Made by a program: the position numbers and the translations under genes. The notes below the pieces were generated by a model. That model was not told the origin of the DNA and ran no database searches. It worked only from the letters and a program-made list of their open reading frames with translations. 64,000 bases of DNA, taken from Palaemon carinicauda (taxonomy: Eukaryota > Arthropoda > Malacostraca > Decapoda > Palaemonidae). Every line of letters begins with the position of its first letter. The first letter of the stretch is position 1. The stretch lies in NCBI RefSeq assembly GCF_036898095.1, contig NC_090765.1, positions 34,185,888 to 34,249,887 of the forward strand. The letters are read 5' to 3'. Positions 10,842 through 22,549 of this stretch are shown one piece after another.

Positions 10842-12451
10842 CTGTTCCAATCGAGGGACATCGCATCTACTGCTTCCGCCAAGGGGTCCTCGTACGGGGA
10901 CACATATCTCGGCAGCTTCTTGTTGTCCTTCGTCGCGAAGAGGTCTATCTGCAGTTCTGGGACTTGACTCGAGATGAAGGAGAATGATCCTGCGTCTAGG
11001 GACCATTCCGACTCTATCGGTGTAACCCTGGATAGAGCGTCCGCTGTCACATTCCGGACTCCTTGAAGGTGAACTGCTGACAGGTGCCACTTCTTCTTCT
11101 CCGCCAGTCGGAATATAGCTAACATTACCTGGTTGAGAGGTGGAGATCTCGATCCCCGCCGATTCAGACATTTCACTACCACCTCGCTGTCCAGTACCAA
11201 CCTTACATGGATCGAGTGACGTGGGGATACTTTCTTCAGGGTAAGAAGCACTGCCATAGCTTCTAGAAAGTTTATGTGAAAAGTCCCAAATAGCTTGGAC
11301 CAGGTCCCTTGCACTTTTTTCCGATGGGAGTGACCTCCCCACCCTACCTTTGAGGCGTCTGTGTGGATTGTCACTGACGGGGGGGGGGGGGGGGGGTGGC
11401 TGAAGAGGTACTGACCTCTTTAGACGACTGGCTTGAGACCACGGTCTGAGAAGAGAACGTAGCCGAAGTGGGACCGGTCTCTTCAAGTCCCTTCGCTCTC
11501 TTGATGCAAAGGTTCTCCAAACTCCCGCTGCATCTTTTAGCTGTGCTCTTAGCACTGGGTTTGTTACTGATGCGAACTGAAGAGAGCCCAGAACCCTCTC
11601 TTGTTCGCGTCTTGATATCCTCTCGGAACCTAGAAGTCTCTTGACAGACCCCGCTATTTCCTTCCTTTTCGACATTGGAATGAAAAAACGGTGTGACACT
11701 AGATCTCAGTGAATTCCCAACCACTGGAACCTCTGAGCTGGAGAAAGACGAGACTTCTTTCTGTTGATCATGAAACCTAGATATTCCAGGAACTGAATCA
11801 CCTGTAGGGAAGCTTGCAAGCATTCCGCTCTGGATGCTGCCCACACCAACCAATCGTCCAGGTAGGCTACTACCTGGAACCCTTTTAGGCTGGAACCCTT
11901 TTAGGCGTAACTGTTTGAGCGCTGCGCTCGCAAGCTTCGTAAAGATCCTTGGAGCTATGTTTAGCCCGAAAGGCATCGCTCTGAAAGCATAAAGTTTTTG
12001 TTGTAGCTTGAATCCTAGGTAGGGGGAGAGACGGCGACTTATTGGAATGTGCCAATAGGCGTCTGACAAATCGATGGAGACGGTATATGCCCTCTTGGGC
12101 AGTAAGGCCCTTATGTGTTGTAATGTTAACATCTTGAACTTGTGGTTCATTATGAACTTGTTGAGTGGTGACAAGTCCAGAATGACTCTGAGTTTCCCCG
12201 AGTCTTTCTTGGGAACACAAAACAGCCTCCCTTGGAACCTGATGGACTTTACCGTCCGGATCACCTTTTTCTCCAACAGTTCTTGAATGTACTCCTCCAA
12301 AACGGGGGTGGAGTGTTGGAAAAATTGAGGGCACAGGGGCGGAGTACTGTACCAACTCCAACCCAGTCCATTTTTGAGCAGGCTGTGGGCCCAGGGATCG
12401 AAGGTCCAACGATCCCGGAAATACTGTAGTCTCCCTCCTACCGGCAACACT
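10586..12451 (-). pseudogene. DIRS A2 RT-RNase H-MT, two frame breaks
   Basis: Homologous to A1 5055-6925. RT runs from LPVGGRLQYFRDRWTFDPW through FCVPKKD, RVILDLSPLNKF, SIDLSDAYWHIPI, MPFGLNIAPRIF to AYLDDWLVW. A 16-bp unit (TGGAACCCTTTTAGGC) is duplicated in tandem at about 11876-11907 and shifts the frame just before YLDDW. A run of 18 C on the coding strand (G at 11379-11396) breaks it again before RNase H, where A1 has only five C. RNase H plus MT is then one clean frame from 11374 to 10586 (IHTDASKVGWGG, INFLEAMAV, ADALSR, QIDLFAT, LFPPHNLML, AHKWPNSVWFP). Both breaks are short-repeat slippages, so the lesions may be recent. Confidence 0.85.
11379..11396. repeat. G18 homopolymer inside the A2 RT gene
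   Basis: Eighteen G on the + strand, encoding a proline run on the coding strand between RT and RNase H. Its expansion from the shorter run in A1 disrupts the frame. Run length may be uncertain in the assembly. Confidence 0.9.
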
Positions 12452-14396
12452 TCACTTTGACTGCTGACCTGCAGTCTTGCCTCCCTGGCCGCGACCACCT
12501 CTGAATCCTCTTCCCCTAGAGGGGCGTCTCGCCGAACCTCTGGCTGTACCTCTGGGCTTTGCTCGAAACGTGGTCGATTGCCCTTCAAACACTGGATTGA
12601 ATGCCGGGGATGCTGATGACACGGCTTGGGGTACCCATTGGAAGGTGGTCGGGGTCTGGGCTACCAATTGTGGCACCGGAGGCAAAGCTGGCTGCTGCTG
12701 CTGCTGACGTTGTGGTCTGAAAGGCTTGGCTGGACGGGAAGAAAACCTAGATTTCTTCTCCTTTCCTTTCAGGGGAAGACTTCCTCTTAAGGGACAGGCC
12801 CCACTTAAGGAGAAGATTTCAATTCTCAGTGGCTGCCTTGTCCACCACCTCCTTGACCACCTCATTGGGAAAGAGATCTTTACCCCAGATGCTGGATGAG
12901 ATGAGTTTCTTGGGTTCATGCCTCACTGTGGCCGAGGCGAACACAAACTCCCTGCAGGCCCTCCTCGCTTTGACAAAGCAATAGAGGTCCTTTGTCACCG
13001 TGGCCAGATGGATCTTGGCCATTACCATGAACATCTCAGGCATCGTGGGGTCGCTGGCCATTGTCTCCATGTTTGTCTGGAGAGACATCGAGGCTGCCAG
13101 ACGCTCCTTTGTATCCAATTCCCTCCGTAGGAGGAATTCCGACAACTTGGGAAGGTTTTCGCCGAACTGTTGACCTGCGATATCGGCGTCCAACTTCCCA
13201 ACCGAGAAGGTGAGGTGTACCTCCTTCCAGTCCTTGTTGTCCAACGGCAAGGCCAAAGACAATGGCTTGCATTCCTCCAGGGATGGACATGGTTTGCCAG
13301 CTTCAACCGCCTTCAAAACGGCCATGAACCCTTTCTGCATAAAGGGGAAGGCCCTAGCCGGAGAAGATACGAAGGAGGGGTGCTTCTTACTCAAAGCAGT
13401 AACTTTAGAGTTTGAAAACCCCCTCTCCTTCAACGCAGATGTTAATGCAGCTTGAGCCTTGGCGTGATCCAAAATGATCACCTCCTTCGGTTCCGTCTCC
13501 TCCTTCGAGGCCGGCTCCTTCTTCAGACGGACATAACAGTCCGGGTAGGCCCCTCTGCTGGGCCAGAATTCCACCTCCTCAAGGGGAACTGAACCCAGCT
13601 TCTCCGACATGACGATCTTCCCGACCGTCATCGGCATGTGCTTGGCATATCTCCACGGGTTGGCATCCGAGCACAGAGGAAGGTCCTTCACGTTGAGCTT
13701 CTTTGGAGGTCCACGTGACGCTGTGATCTTCTGCATCTGGAGCTCCATTGCAGCGGCCTTCTGATTATTCTCCCTCTGCATCTGTTGTATCATACCAACG
13801 ATGGAAGAGAGAGCCTGTCCCAGCTCTGCTGGAAGAGCGGACGAAGTAGAGGGGATAGGTTCAGGGGCCTGAACCGGAACGTCTGAAGGTACGGAAACCT
13901 CTTCCTCCACGGCAATAGGATCTTGATCCTCCTCCTCACCCTCTGCGAGGAGGTCCTGTTCCGCAGGGTCGGACAAGTCAGACATCTTGTCATCCAGCTG
14001 GATGTCCTGCATGGCATCCGCAACATCCTCCTCCACTGGGATCTGGACGAGAGGGATCTCCGGCCGAGGCTGGGGAACAACAGCGTCAGTAGAAGGCTTG
14101 GGAAAAAGGTACGCCCTCATCTTCTCATTAGGAAGATAAGGTCCAGTGGTGTTCTTCTGGAAACCCCTTACCCATAAACGGAGCTTCTCCCTCGCTGCAT
14201 CCCTTGACTCCGCCGACCTAGGGGATTCAAAAGCCTCTGATAGCAGGTTAGTACACACTGCACATACCTGCGGATCCCAATAGCGATGATCATCCTTGGA
14301 GGCTGCGCAAGCCGCGTTCCTCCTACACGAGACATGTCCGCAAAAGTTCTTGCTGCGGACATTGCAGAAAACGCTATCACATTTCGGATGCTCCTC
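12452..14396 (-). pseudogene. DIRS A2 gag, one stop and one frameshift
   Basis: Gag of A2. The exon begins after an acceptor (TTCTTTTACAG|GAGGAG) at 14396 with the conserved Cys/His cluster (HPKCDSVFC, GHVSC, WDPQVCAVC) in frame with the long frame that continues to 12819. A single base change turns the AGA of A1 into TGA (ATEN-stop, 12819-12821), followed by a shift into the frame that ends at 12452 with the glutamine run, the QTPTTFQWVPQAV block and the Arg/Gly-rich tail (GFRGGRGQGGKTAGQQSK). Coiled-coil and acidic regions match A1. Unlike A1, the frame is intact across the region near 14200. Confidence 0.78.
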
Positions 14397-16454
14397 CTGT
14401 AAAAGAAGAAAATTTCCATGAATATCAAGTGAATTTCAATTCACATGTATATATGAGCATTCACAAAGAATAAGGGAAAGACACCTACTTGTGAATCCCA
14501 CACAATCACCTGTGGAAGCCCACCAGCCATAAAAATCACGTGGTTAGTCTTTGCTAGAATAACCAGAGATCATATTTCCCGAGGGAAATTAGGTGTAGCT
14601 CACACCTAAGGTAAGATTTTACCATTCTGGCTAGAGATGAAAAGGATTCTCTTTTCATCCTTGTAAGGCAACACCAAGTGATTGCACAAGGCAACACAAG
14701 TAAGTTAGAAAAACAGTGTTGTAACCTACTATATCATGGTCTCCCCCGGTAGAATACACCACACAGGAAAGAACTGATACAGTACATGAGGGTGGTGTGC
14801 CGGCCGGCTCTTGCCGGTCGGTACCCCTCCCCCTTTTTTCAAAGGTAGGTCTCAAGTATACAACTTCAGATCACCCATATGGGGGAGAACTCCAATTCCC
14901 ATGCCTGAACCGGCCGGCAGTGGTTGCCGGTCCCTAGCCACCCGGGTAGCACCGCGTTGCCGGCCATCATTCTTAGTGGCCGGCTAACCGAGCCATGTAG
15001 CAGGCCGGCCGGCAGCGGTAAGCAAACCCTGCCGGCTGATCTCCACACCAGGTAGCGCCCGGCTGCCGGCCGCCACTCATAGCGGCCGGCAGGTGAGCAA
15101 AGAGACCGGCCGGCAAAGGCATATAACCACTGCCGACCGACAGCAAGAGAACTAGAGAACAACCCCCTACCGACGGCCGGCCCCTAGGCCGGCAGACAGC
15201 AAGGACAACACATAAGAAGACAACAGAATGAGTGCCGGGCTAAGAGGCTATGAACCTCTGTGCCCGGCACCTGAAAGAGTGCTGAGAGGAAGGGGAGACA
15301 CTAAGTCAGGCTTCCTAATCACTGCCTACTGAATCTACAGACGACAGCGGTTGAGGGACCAAGAAAGGACCGGGCAGCACTCAAGAGATAGGGCCTCTGC
15401 CGGTCGGCACACTCTGCCGGCCGACAGGGGACCACGTCAGCTCCCCATCCTAACCTAGGTTAGGTACGGATGTGAGACGACTGACACAAAGGAAACGGAA
15501 AAATAGAAGGGAAGGACAGAGGGTCCTGTCCAACCTTGCCTTGGTTAAGGATCATCCCCAACTAAGAAAGCTCATCTCAGCCAGAGAAAATCCAGGGAGG
15601 GAGGCCGGCACTACTGGCTGCCTCCCTAAAACCAAGGCAAGGAAGGAATTGCTATTCCGGACAGGGAACATATCCCGAACCCGGAACAGCAAAGAGGACA
15701 AGTCTGAGGGGTCACCGAGCGAAGGGATCATAACTACAGAAACCCTCCAAGGTGATCCAAGGAGGATAAACCTCCTATGCCCGTGTCAGGCAGCAAGGGA
15801 GACTCTGCCCCACGCTAGACCAACACGGACTCAGACTAATACACTGCTGTACTGTCCCTCTCTGAACCAAATCAGTTGGAGCAGGAAGGTACAGTACTAC
15901 TCCAGCCTAGTTATATTTGAAAATTAATTCAAACAAACCACTAGAGTTAAGCCTAAGGCTTAAACAGAGGGAAAGGGTTTGCCCCTTCCCCGAAGAGAAG
16001 GGAGCAAACGGGGAAACAGACAATATTTTAATGACCTAAGACATCCTAGCCTAGGCACTAAGAGAATCGATTACCTAAATCACCGAAACTCACTCCAAAA
16101 CTATCTTGGAAAATACTCGAAAAGGGGTTATATGTATAACGTTGCCTTAATGCTTTAAGCAATAAAAATCACACTTGGAAGACTAATTATCATGCAGGAA
16201 GTACAAGGGCCAACAACTAGGCTACGAAGACTTGTGTTGGTCCGCCTAGGCAAATCCTTCACCAAGCGCTCTACTAACGCATCATAACAGAATTCCTAAT
16301 TAAGCTAAGTAGCTAATTATTAAAGCGTAGTGGGCTGGGAACGTCGCTCTTGCTAACAAATAAATCCTATTCTAGCGAGCGACAGTGTCCAGGACGCCTC
16401 CAGCAGGCAACAGCTCTTGTATCAAAGATAACTTTTAATTACTTTAAATTTAAT
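14397..16454 (-). other. A2 leader / putative gag intron
   Basis: Noncoding counterpart of A1 1113-3096. It includes a large cluster of CCGGCCGG palindromes at about 14795-15440 (for example CAGGCCGGCCGGCAGCGG near 15001). Small frames within it, such as 15472-15927, are not conserved in A1. Confidence 0.55.
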
Positions 16455-16526
16455 CAAGAGCCTACATTTATACATAAAAGAAATAGTACTCAACTTATCC
16501 GAAGCAGAAGAAGTTGGAGAAAGCAT
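16455..16526 (-). CDS. Candidate first coding exon of A2 gag
   Basis: ATG at 16526 (- strand) opens MLSPTSSASDKLSTIS, then FMYKCRLL, matching A1 1041-1112 in 22 of 24 positions. The donor of A1 (TTG|GTAAAT) reads TTGATTAAA here, so splicing at this exact point is not possible in A2. The functional role is inferred from conservation. Confidence 0.4.
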
Positions 16527-16589
16527 AATACGAGAGTAAATCCAAGATTTTGGTAGAAACACAGGGAAAAACACCGAGTTGTATAGCTA

Positions 16590-16939
16590 CGCAAAAAGGA
16601 ATACAGATGGCGCCGCGAGCGGCGCAGGGCACGCTTACGAAACGGGGAGGAGAGATGCCTTACGAACGGCTCCCCCCTTTTTCTTATCGTTTTCGTTTTC
16701 TTGCCATTTGACCCCTACGAAGTGTTAACTCTATTCGGGGTATAGATTGCTATGTGGCGTGTCAAGAATACGTCCGCTGATATTTACGATATCCCTAAGG
16801 TCTTTTTTAGGGATACTCGCTCCAGGAGTTAGAATTCTGGGTACCTTAAGGTAAATTCTCTGGGAATATCGCCGTAGTTGTAATATACCCTAGGAAGCTG
16901 CCTTTAAGGAACTTCCATCAGGACGACATGGCTTGAGCC

Positions 16940-16944
<5 letters not shown>
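16590..16944 (-). repeat. A2 5' inverted terminal repeat
   Basis: Inverted partner of 8153-8523, from AAGGAATACAGATGGCGCC to the end CATGGCTTGAGCCCAAAA, which abuts (TA)n. Confidence 0.85.

Positions 16945-17013
<69 letters not shown>
16945..17013. repeat. (TA)n between A2 and B1
   Basis: Pure TA tract separating two independently inserted DIRS elements. It is what remains between A2 and B1 of the microsatellite that also borders them at 7998 and 23361. Confidence 0.97.
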
Positions 17014-17016
<3 letters not shown>

Positions 17017-17187
17017 GATATTTAACTTAGCCGGTGAATATATAATAGCTGCAACTCTGTTGCTCGACAGACAAAAAACTGTAAAAACTCGCCAGCGATC
17101 GCTATACAGGTTGCGGGTGTGCCCACCAGCGCCAACTGTCGGCCAGATACCACTCTCTCGATGTAAACAAAGACTCAATTTCTTTTC
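17014..17187 (+). repeat. B1 left inverted terminal repeat
   Basis: From GGTGAATATATAATAGCTGC to AGACTCAATTTCTTTT, inverted at 23164-23320. It includes the block GCCAGCGATCGCTATACAGG, which is also present in the ITR of B2. Confidence 0.9.
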
Positions 17188-17995
17188 TGTCGACGTGTCG
17201 ACAAGACGTACTTTTACTCACTGTAGAACCTGGAGTTTTCTCAACATATTTGGTGAAGTACTTCATTTTGGTTTGAGCTTTCGCAGTGCAGGTGTTTTAT
17301 CTTCATCTTAAATCTTGAACTCGTTTTGGATAGATTTAATTTTTGGTGACAAAGAGAGTATGGACTTTCTTTGACTTTTAAATGGCCGACCCTTCCCTTA
17401 GACGGAAGTGTGTTTAGGCTTTTAGTAATTATCTTATCACGTTATAAATTAATTAAGATTTTCCTCTATATATTTTATATCTCACCGCCTTTATTAGGCC
17501 TCTTCGATTAACTTTCCATTTATAATAAACATAAAAAATAAATTTTAATGTTTTGTTTATATGCGACCTTTCCTGAGAGTAGGCGGTCCTAACTTGGAAA
17601 CCAAAGTTAAACAACGTTGAGCCCTTTCAATCGTAAATAGCTTTTAAAGAGCTAATGATTTAAAACTTTTTAAATGAATATTTTTAATAAATATTTTATG
17701 AAAGATTTTCTTTGAATAGTCTTCGTACTGTTTTCAAAGATGAACTAACGTTTAGTTTATTTATGCTACGCAGTTTGCGCTCTATCGTTACGATAGAGAG
17801 AGAGAGTATCACGGTTTCACTTTGCAGAAAGAGTAAATCGATTCTGACGTTTTGTTCATTCTTCTTTCAAAGCTTAAATGTTTTAAATTCTATTTTAAAG
17901 GAACTGTTTAATTGAAAAACCTTTCAGTTTTTTCCTTTGGTCAAATAACATGTTTTTTTGACGAAATGTAATTGGGCTCTTCTCTTAGGTGCGAA

Positions 17996-18062
<67 letters not shown>

Positions 18063-18430
18063 GGAGGGAGAGAGAGGAGAGAAAACGTTCCGTTCAAGCG
18101 GGTAACGTTGTTCTCGAGTTACTCTCGTCCCTAGTCTCTGTACGGGGAGAAGGATAAAACGTTTTTAGTTTTATTCTCGTCCCCAGACAATGTACGGTGA
18201 GAGATTGAAAACGTAGTTTTGAATGAACTAGTGTTTCTTCTCTTCCCCAACCACTGAATTTTTTTATCTTAAAAGATGTTTACTGTTTTTTTTTGCTGGT
18301 ATTAATGTGCTTGCATTATACGACTGATTTCGCATTTACTACCTTTTGATGAGGGTAGAATTGCGTGCTTCAGGTAGAAATCAGTAAAAGTTTCGATTTC
18401 AGTGAAATAAGTGCAAAACAGAAAATCGTA
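17188..18430 (+). other. B1 leader, with conserved mini-ORF and (AG)n
   Basis: No long gene. A 12-codon frame at 17382-17417 (MADPSLRRKCV, stop) is conserved in B2 (28864-28899) and, for its first ten codons, in B3 (35407). It could be a first gag exon or an upstream ORF. An (AG)n tract lies at 17999-18060. A possible acceptor (GTGCTTCAG|GTAGAAATC) near 18372 is shared by all three B copies. Confidence 0.55.
17999..18060. repeat. (AG)n microsatellite in the B1 leader
   Basis: About 62 bp of AG dinucleotides. The same place is short and interrupted in B2 (about 29461-29500) and B3 (about 35990-36020), so the tract varies between copies. Confidence 0.95.
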
Positions 18431-20040
18431 GTGATAAAGTGATATTGCGCAAAGTGTTACAGTGTTGCGTCCGAGGGTTCGTCTGTTCTATGGTATCGGG
18501 TGTATCTTACCAAGATCTCCCCTACCATAAGGCGAGAGAGACAATTTTCTCCTTGTCATCCGAAGGCTTTTCGCATAAGAAACCTGAAACAAGGTTTTGA
18601 GGCCCTTAAGCGAAAGTCAGTCCTTTCAGGACAGGTCCAGCGTCCTGGTTGCAGCCATTAGGACAGCTCTGACCCTATGCAGTCATCGGAAAACTGCTCG
18701 CCGCCTAACAAAAGCGTAACACAGACTCCGAGTCTTTTTTGTTGGCAAAGTGTTGCGGTCACAGACGTTACCCTCGTCTCTTACCGCAACCATTTCCGTT
18801 GATCCTAAATGGGTTGTACGGCAAGACATGCAGAATAAGCTTGCCTCCCTTATGGAAGACTATTCTGCCGATTAGTCCGTTGAGCCTAGCCGTTTATCTC
18901 ATCGAGATCCTGGCTTTCAGCCAACCTAACGTTCCTTTGTGCGTCCTGTTGACGTTGGCGTAGCTAAGTCACGTCAGTCAGGTTGTTTAGAAGCACACTC
19001 GATGCGGTCTCGTGTGGTTTTTCAGCCGCATTTGGACGTTAGGCCACTTGCTGATGCTCCTGATGACGTTCAGGACGTTCGCTAACAATCGGAGTTGACT
19101 TGTTTTGACGCTGTGCGTCAACCTCCGCATTCTAGAGTTGTTTTGACTGCTCAGTCTAGGCAGTCAAAGCAGTCTCGAGTGGACGCTGTGCGTCCTCACG
19201 CACCTGTTGTTGTTGACAGTTCACAGACTGTCAAGCAGTTACATGACGTTGCGTCCTGGTCTCTCGCACCTGTTGTTGTTGACAGTTCACAGACTGTCAA
19301 GCAGTTACATGACGTTGCGTCCTGGTCCGCTACTAATACACCAGTGCGTGTGGACTCTGCTTGTAAAGCATTGCCACCACGGTAGGTCTCTCCTTTGCTT
19401 GAGACTCAGCTATTATCGGACAAGGTTCCTTTAGATGAGGAAGTTGCTGTTCCCCCTCCTACTGATATTCCCTTGAGGACTCTGTCAGACGGAGAGGAGC
19501 CTAAAGCTGCTTAGCCCTCTATGGACTTTAATTAAATCATGCTGATTTTTAAGGATCTTTGTCCGGATCTTTTTGTAACTGCTGCTCCTCGTTCGCCTAA
19601 ACGTCAGAGCTTACACTAGGCCTAGCTACTTCGAAGCCGTTGTTTATAAGCTAGTGTTCTCTCGCTCTCCTAGAGAGCTTTACGTTTGCTAGGCGACTGG
19701 TTTATCACCAGGAGGAGTTTGGGGGATACAGCCTTTGCTTTCCCTTCTTTTAAACTGGCTTATAGAGCGAGAGTCTGATATGACACGAGAGAAGTTCTCG
19801 GCTTGGGAGTTCCTGCCTCTGCCCAGATAGACTTCTCAAATCTCGTAGACTCTCCCTGGCGCCTGGCCAGGAGACGCTCCAAGATTTTACAGGTCAACTT
19901 CACAGCTGTTTTCGAGCCTTTGAAGTTTTGCTGTACAATTATGTCATGCATAAACAAGGCTTTCAGGGATGGCTCCAATGATCTGACAGCCACGTTCTCT
20001 GCAGGGACAAGTCCCTCAGGGATGGCTCCATGATTTGGCA
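18430..20040 (+). pseudogene. B1 gag relic
   Basis: Decayed Gag of family B, recognised by comparison with B2 and B3: a VQRPGCSH...DSS block near 18630, ENCSPPNK near 18690, and later VDSSQTVKQLHDVASWS, present twice as a 66-bp tandem repeat (about 19205-19336). Stops and shifts interrupt it throughout. The stretch 19390-20040 looks like the decayed C-terminal part, with no frame longer than about 75 codons. Confidence 0.6.
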
Positions 20041-20094
20041 GCCATGTTCACTGCAGGAGTACGTAAGAGGCAAGTGCGCTCAATGTGTTCATTG

Positions 20095-21725
20095 TCAAGA
20101 CAAACTTCACGATGAAGTCTACCAGGCTGTCTTGACAGCATTTATGGAAGGCGACTGGATGGTCTCTCTCGACCTTCAGGAAGCATACTTCCACATTCCT
20201 ATACACCCGGATTCCCAACCGTTTCTGAGGTTTGTTCACAGGAATGTGGGGTACCAGTTTCGAGCTATCGGAGATCAGAGCCTCCCTGTACTTGGACGAC
20301 TGGCTTCTCAGAGCCTCTTCCAGTCATCGCTGTCTGAAGGATCTCAATTGGACTCTAGATCTGGCCAAGGAATTGGGACTCCTAGTCAATTTGGAAAAGT
20401 CACAGCTGGTCCCATCCCAAACTATTCTGTATTTAGGGATGGAGATTCACAGTCAAGTTTTTCGGGCTTTTCCGTCGGCCCCCAGAATAGATCAAGCCCT
20501 GCTCTCCATCCAGAAGATGCTGAAGAAAGAACGCTGCTCAGTCAGGCTGTGAATGAGTTTGGTAGGGACGCTATCATCCCTGGAGCAATTTGTCTCGCTA
20601 GGAAGGCTACACCTCCGTCCTCTTCAATTCCATCTGGCTTTTCACTGGAAAAAGGACAAGACGCTAGAGGCGGTCTCGATCCCGATTTCCGAAAAGATAA
20701 AGTCTTGTCTGACTTGGTGGAAGGACAATATCAGCCTACGAGAGGGTCTTCCCCTGGCAGTTCAGATACCCAACCACGTTCTCTTCTCGGACGCATCGGA
20801 CTTGGGCTGGGGCGCGACGCTGGACGGTCGGGAATGCTCAGGTCTGTGGAACTCGAGTCAGAGGAGCATGCATATCAACAGCAAGGAGCTTTTGGCGGTT
20901 CATCTGGCCTTGATAAGCTTCGAGAATCTCCTTCGAGGCAAGGTGGTGGAGGTAAACTCGGACAACACCACGGCCTTGGCGTACATTTCCAAACAAGGAG
21001 GTACCCACTCACTGACTTTGTACGAGGTCACAAGGGACCTGCTCATCTTGTAAAAAGATCGAGGCATCTCCCTAGTAACGAGGTTCATCCAGGGCGACTT
21101 GAACGTCATAGCAGATTGTCTCAGTCGGAAAGGTCAAGTAATTCCAATCGAATGGACCCTCCACAAGGATGTGTGCAAGAGACTTTGCTCGACTTGGGGT
21201 CAACCCACCATAGATCTCTTTGCAACCTCGCTGACCAAGAGGCTTCCAATCTATTGCTCTCCAGTCCCGGACCCAGCAGCAATACATATAGATGCCTTCC
21301 TCCTAGATTGGTCACATCTGGATCTTTACGCATTCCCACCATTCAAGATTGTCAACAAGGTACTGCAGAAGTTCGCCTCTCACGAAGGGACAAGGTTGAC
21401 GTTAGTTGCTCCCCTCTGGCCCGCGAGAGAATGGTTCACCGAGGTACTTCGATGGTTAGTAGACGTTCCCAGAAGTCTTCCTCTAAGAGTAGACCTTCTA
21501 CGTCAGCCACACGTAAAGAAGGTACACCAAAGCCTCCACGCTCTTCGTCTGACTGCCTTCAGACTATCGAAAGACTCTCGAGAGCTAGAGGCTTTTCGAA
21601 GGAGGCAGCCAGTGCGATTGCTAGAGCAAGGAGAGCTTCTACCATTAGAGTCTACCAATCGAAGTGGGAAGTCTTCCGAGACTGGTGCAAGTCAGTTTCT
21701 GTATCCTCGACCAGTACCTCTGTAG
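20095..21725 (+). pseudogene. B1 RT-RNase H-MT, internally deleted
   Basis: RT fragment of family B. Palm block A is present (MVSLDLQEAYFHIPIHPDSQ, YQFRA), but the segment that should carry the PFGL motif is missing and the next recognisable block is YLDDWLLRA in another frame (about 20295). One stop at 20550-20552 replaces a Trp kept in B2. RNase H follows (VLFSDASDLGWGATLDG, NSKELLAVHLAL, NSDNTTALAYIS), with a stop at about 21054 where B3 has an open reading, then the MT block (TIDLFAT, DLYAFPPFKIV, LWPAREWF). The last 274 nt overlap YR in another frame and end at the same stop as in B2 and B3. Confidence 0.8.
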
Positions 21726-22549
21726 CCCAAATAGCTGATTTTCTCTTATACCTGAGAAAAGGACGATCCCTTTCAGCTCCCACTATCAAGGGCTACAGAA
21801 GCATGTTGGCATCGGTCTTCCGGCATAGAGGCTTAGATCTTTCCAACAATAAAGATCTGCAAGACCTCCTTAAGTCTTTCGAGACCACTAAGGAGCGTCG
21901 TTTGGCTACTCCTGGGTGGAATTTAGACGTGGTCCTAAGATTCCTCATGTCAGACAGGTTTGAGCCTTTACAGTCAGCCTCCCTGAAAGATCTCACTCTT
22001 AAGACTCTTTTCCTGGTATGCTTAGCCTCAGCTAAAAGAGTCAGTGAGATTCATGCCTTCAGCAAGAACATCGTATTTTCGTCAGAAAAGGCCACTTGTT
22101 CTCTGCAACTTGGTTTTCTAGCCAAAAATGAGCTACCTTCTCGTCCTTGGCCTAAATCTTTCGATATTCCCAGCTTATCGGAGATCGTAGGCAATGAACT
22201 AGAAAGAGTCTTATGCCCTGTTAGAGCTCTTAAGTTCTACTTAGCTCGTACTAAACCTTTACGAGGCCAATCTGAAGCGTTATGGTGTTCGGTTAAGAAA
22301 CCATCCTTGCCTATGTCAAAGAATGCTTTGTCATGTTTTATCAGATTGTTAATACGAGAAGCTCATTCACACTTGAGTGAGGAAGACCGATCTTTGCTTA
22401 AGGTTAAGACGCACGAGGTTAGAGCTGTAACAACTTCCGTGGCCTTTAAGCAAAATAGATCTCTGCAAAGTATCATGGACGCAACCTATTGGAGAAGCAA
22501 GTCAGTGTTCGCGTCATGTTACTTGAAAGGTGTCCAGTCTCTTTACTAG
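21452..22549 (+). CDS. DIRS B1 tyrosine recombinase (intact)
   Basis: A 365-residue YR, starting at the Met before VSRRSQKSS that is conserved as Met-Ala-Ser in B2 and Met-Ala-Gly in B3. A core-binding region (RVYQSKWEVFRDWCKSVSV, QIADFLLYLRKGRSLSAPT, GYRSMLASVFRHRGLDLS) precedes the catalytic part: first Arg in SAKRVSEIHAF, LGFLAKNELPSRPW, THEVRAV (His and second Arg), ATYWRSKSVFASCYLKGV with the nucleophilic Tyr, ending QSLY. All four catalytic positions are present. The open frame extends far upstream (20030), but that part is a shadow of the RT. Because RT is broken while YR is whole, B1 may supply recombinase without being able to copy itself. Confidence 0.87.
   Translation: MVSRRSQKSSSKSRPSTSATRKEGTPKPPRSSSDCLQTIERLSRARGFSKEAASAIARARRASTIRVYQSKWEVFRDWCKSVSVSSTSTSVAQIADFLLYLRKGRSLSAPTIKGYRSMLASVFRHRGLDLSNNKDLQDLLKSFETTKERRLATPGWNLDVVLRFLMSDRFEPLQSASLKDLTLKTLFLVCLASAKRVSEIHAFSKNIVFSSEKATCSLQLGFLAKNELPSRPWPKSFDIPSLSEIVGNELERVLCPVRALKFYLARTKPLRGQSEALWCSVKKPSLPMSKNALSCFIRLLIREAHSHLSEEDRSLLKVKTHEVRAVTTSVAFKQNRSLQSIMDATYWRSKSVFASCYLKGVQSLY

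Noticed and set aside
10842..11699. Upstream part of the 691-codon frame ending in the A2 recombinase
   Set aside because: Its start does encode RT-derived text up to the C18 run, but after that it is a shadow of RNase H-MT. The recombinase itself starts at 10841.
20030..21451. The long open frame (839 codons) running from 20030 into the B1 recombinase
   Set aside because: Its first ~470 codons show no RT, RNase H or recombinase similarity; the real domains are read in other frames there. Only the part from 21452 is coding as recombinase.
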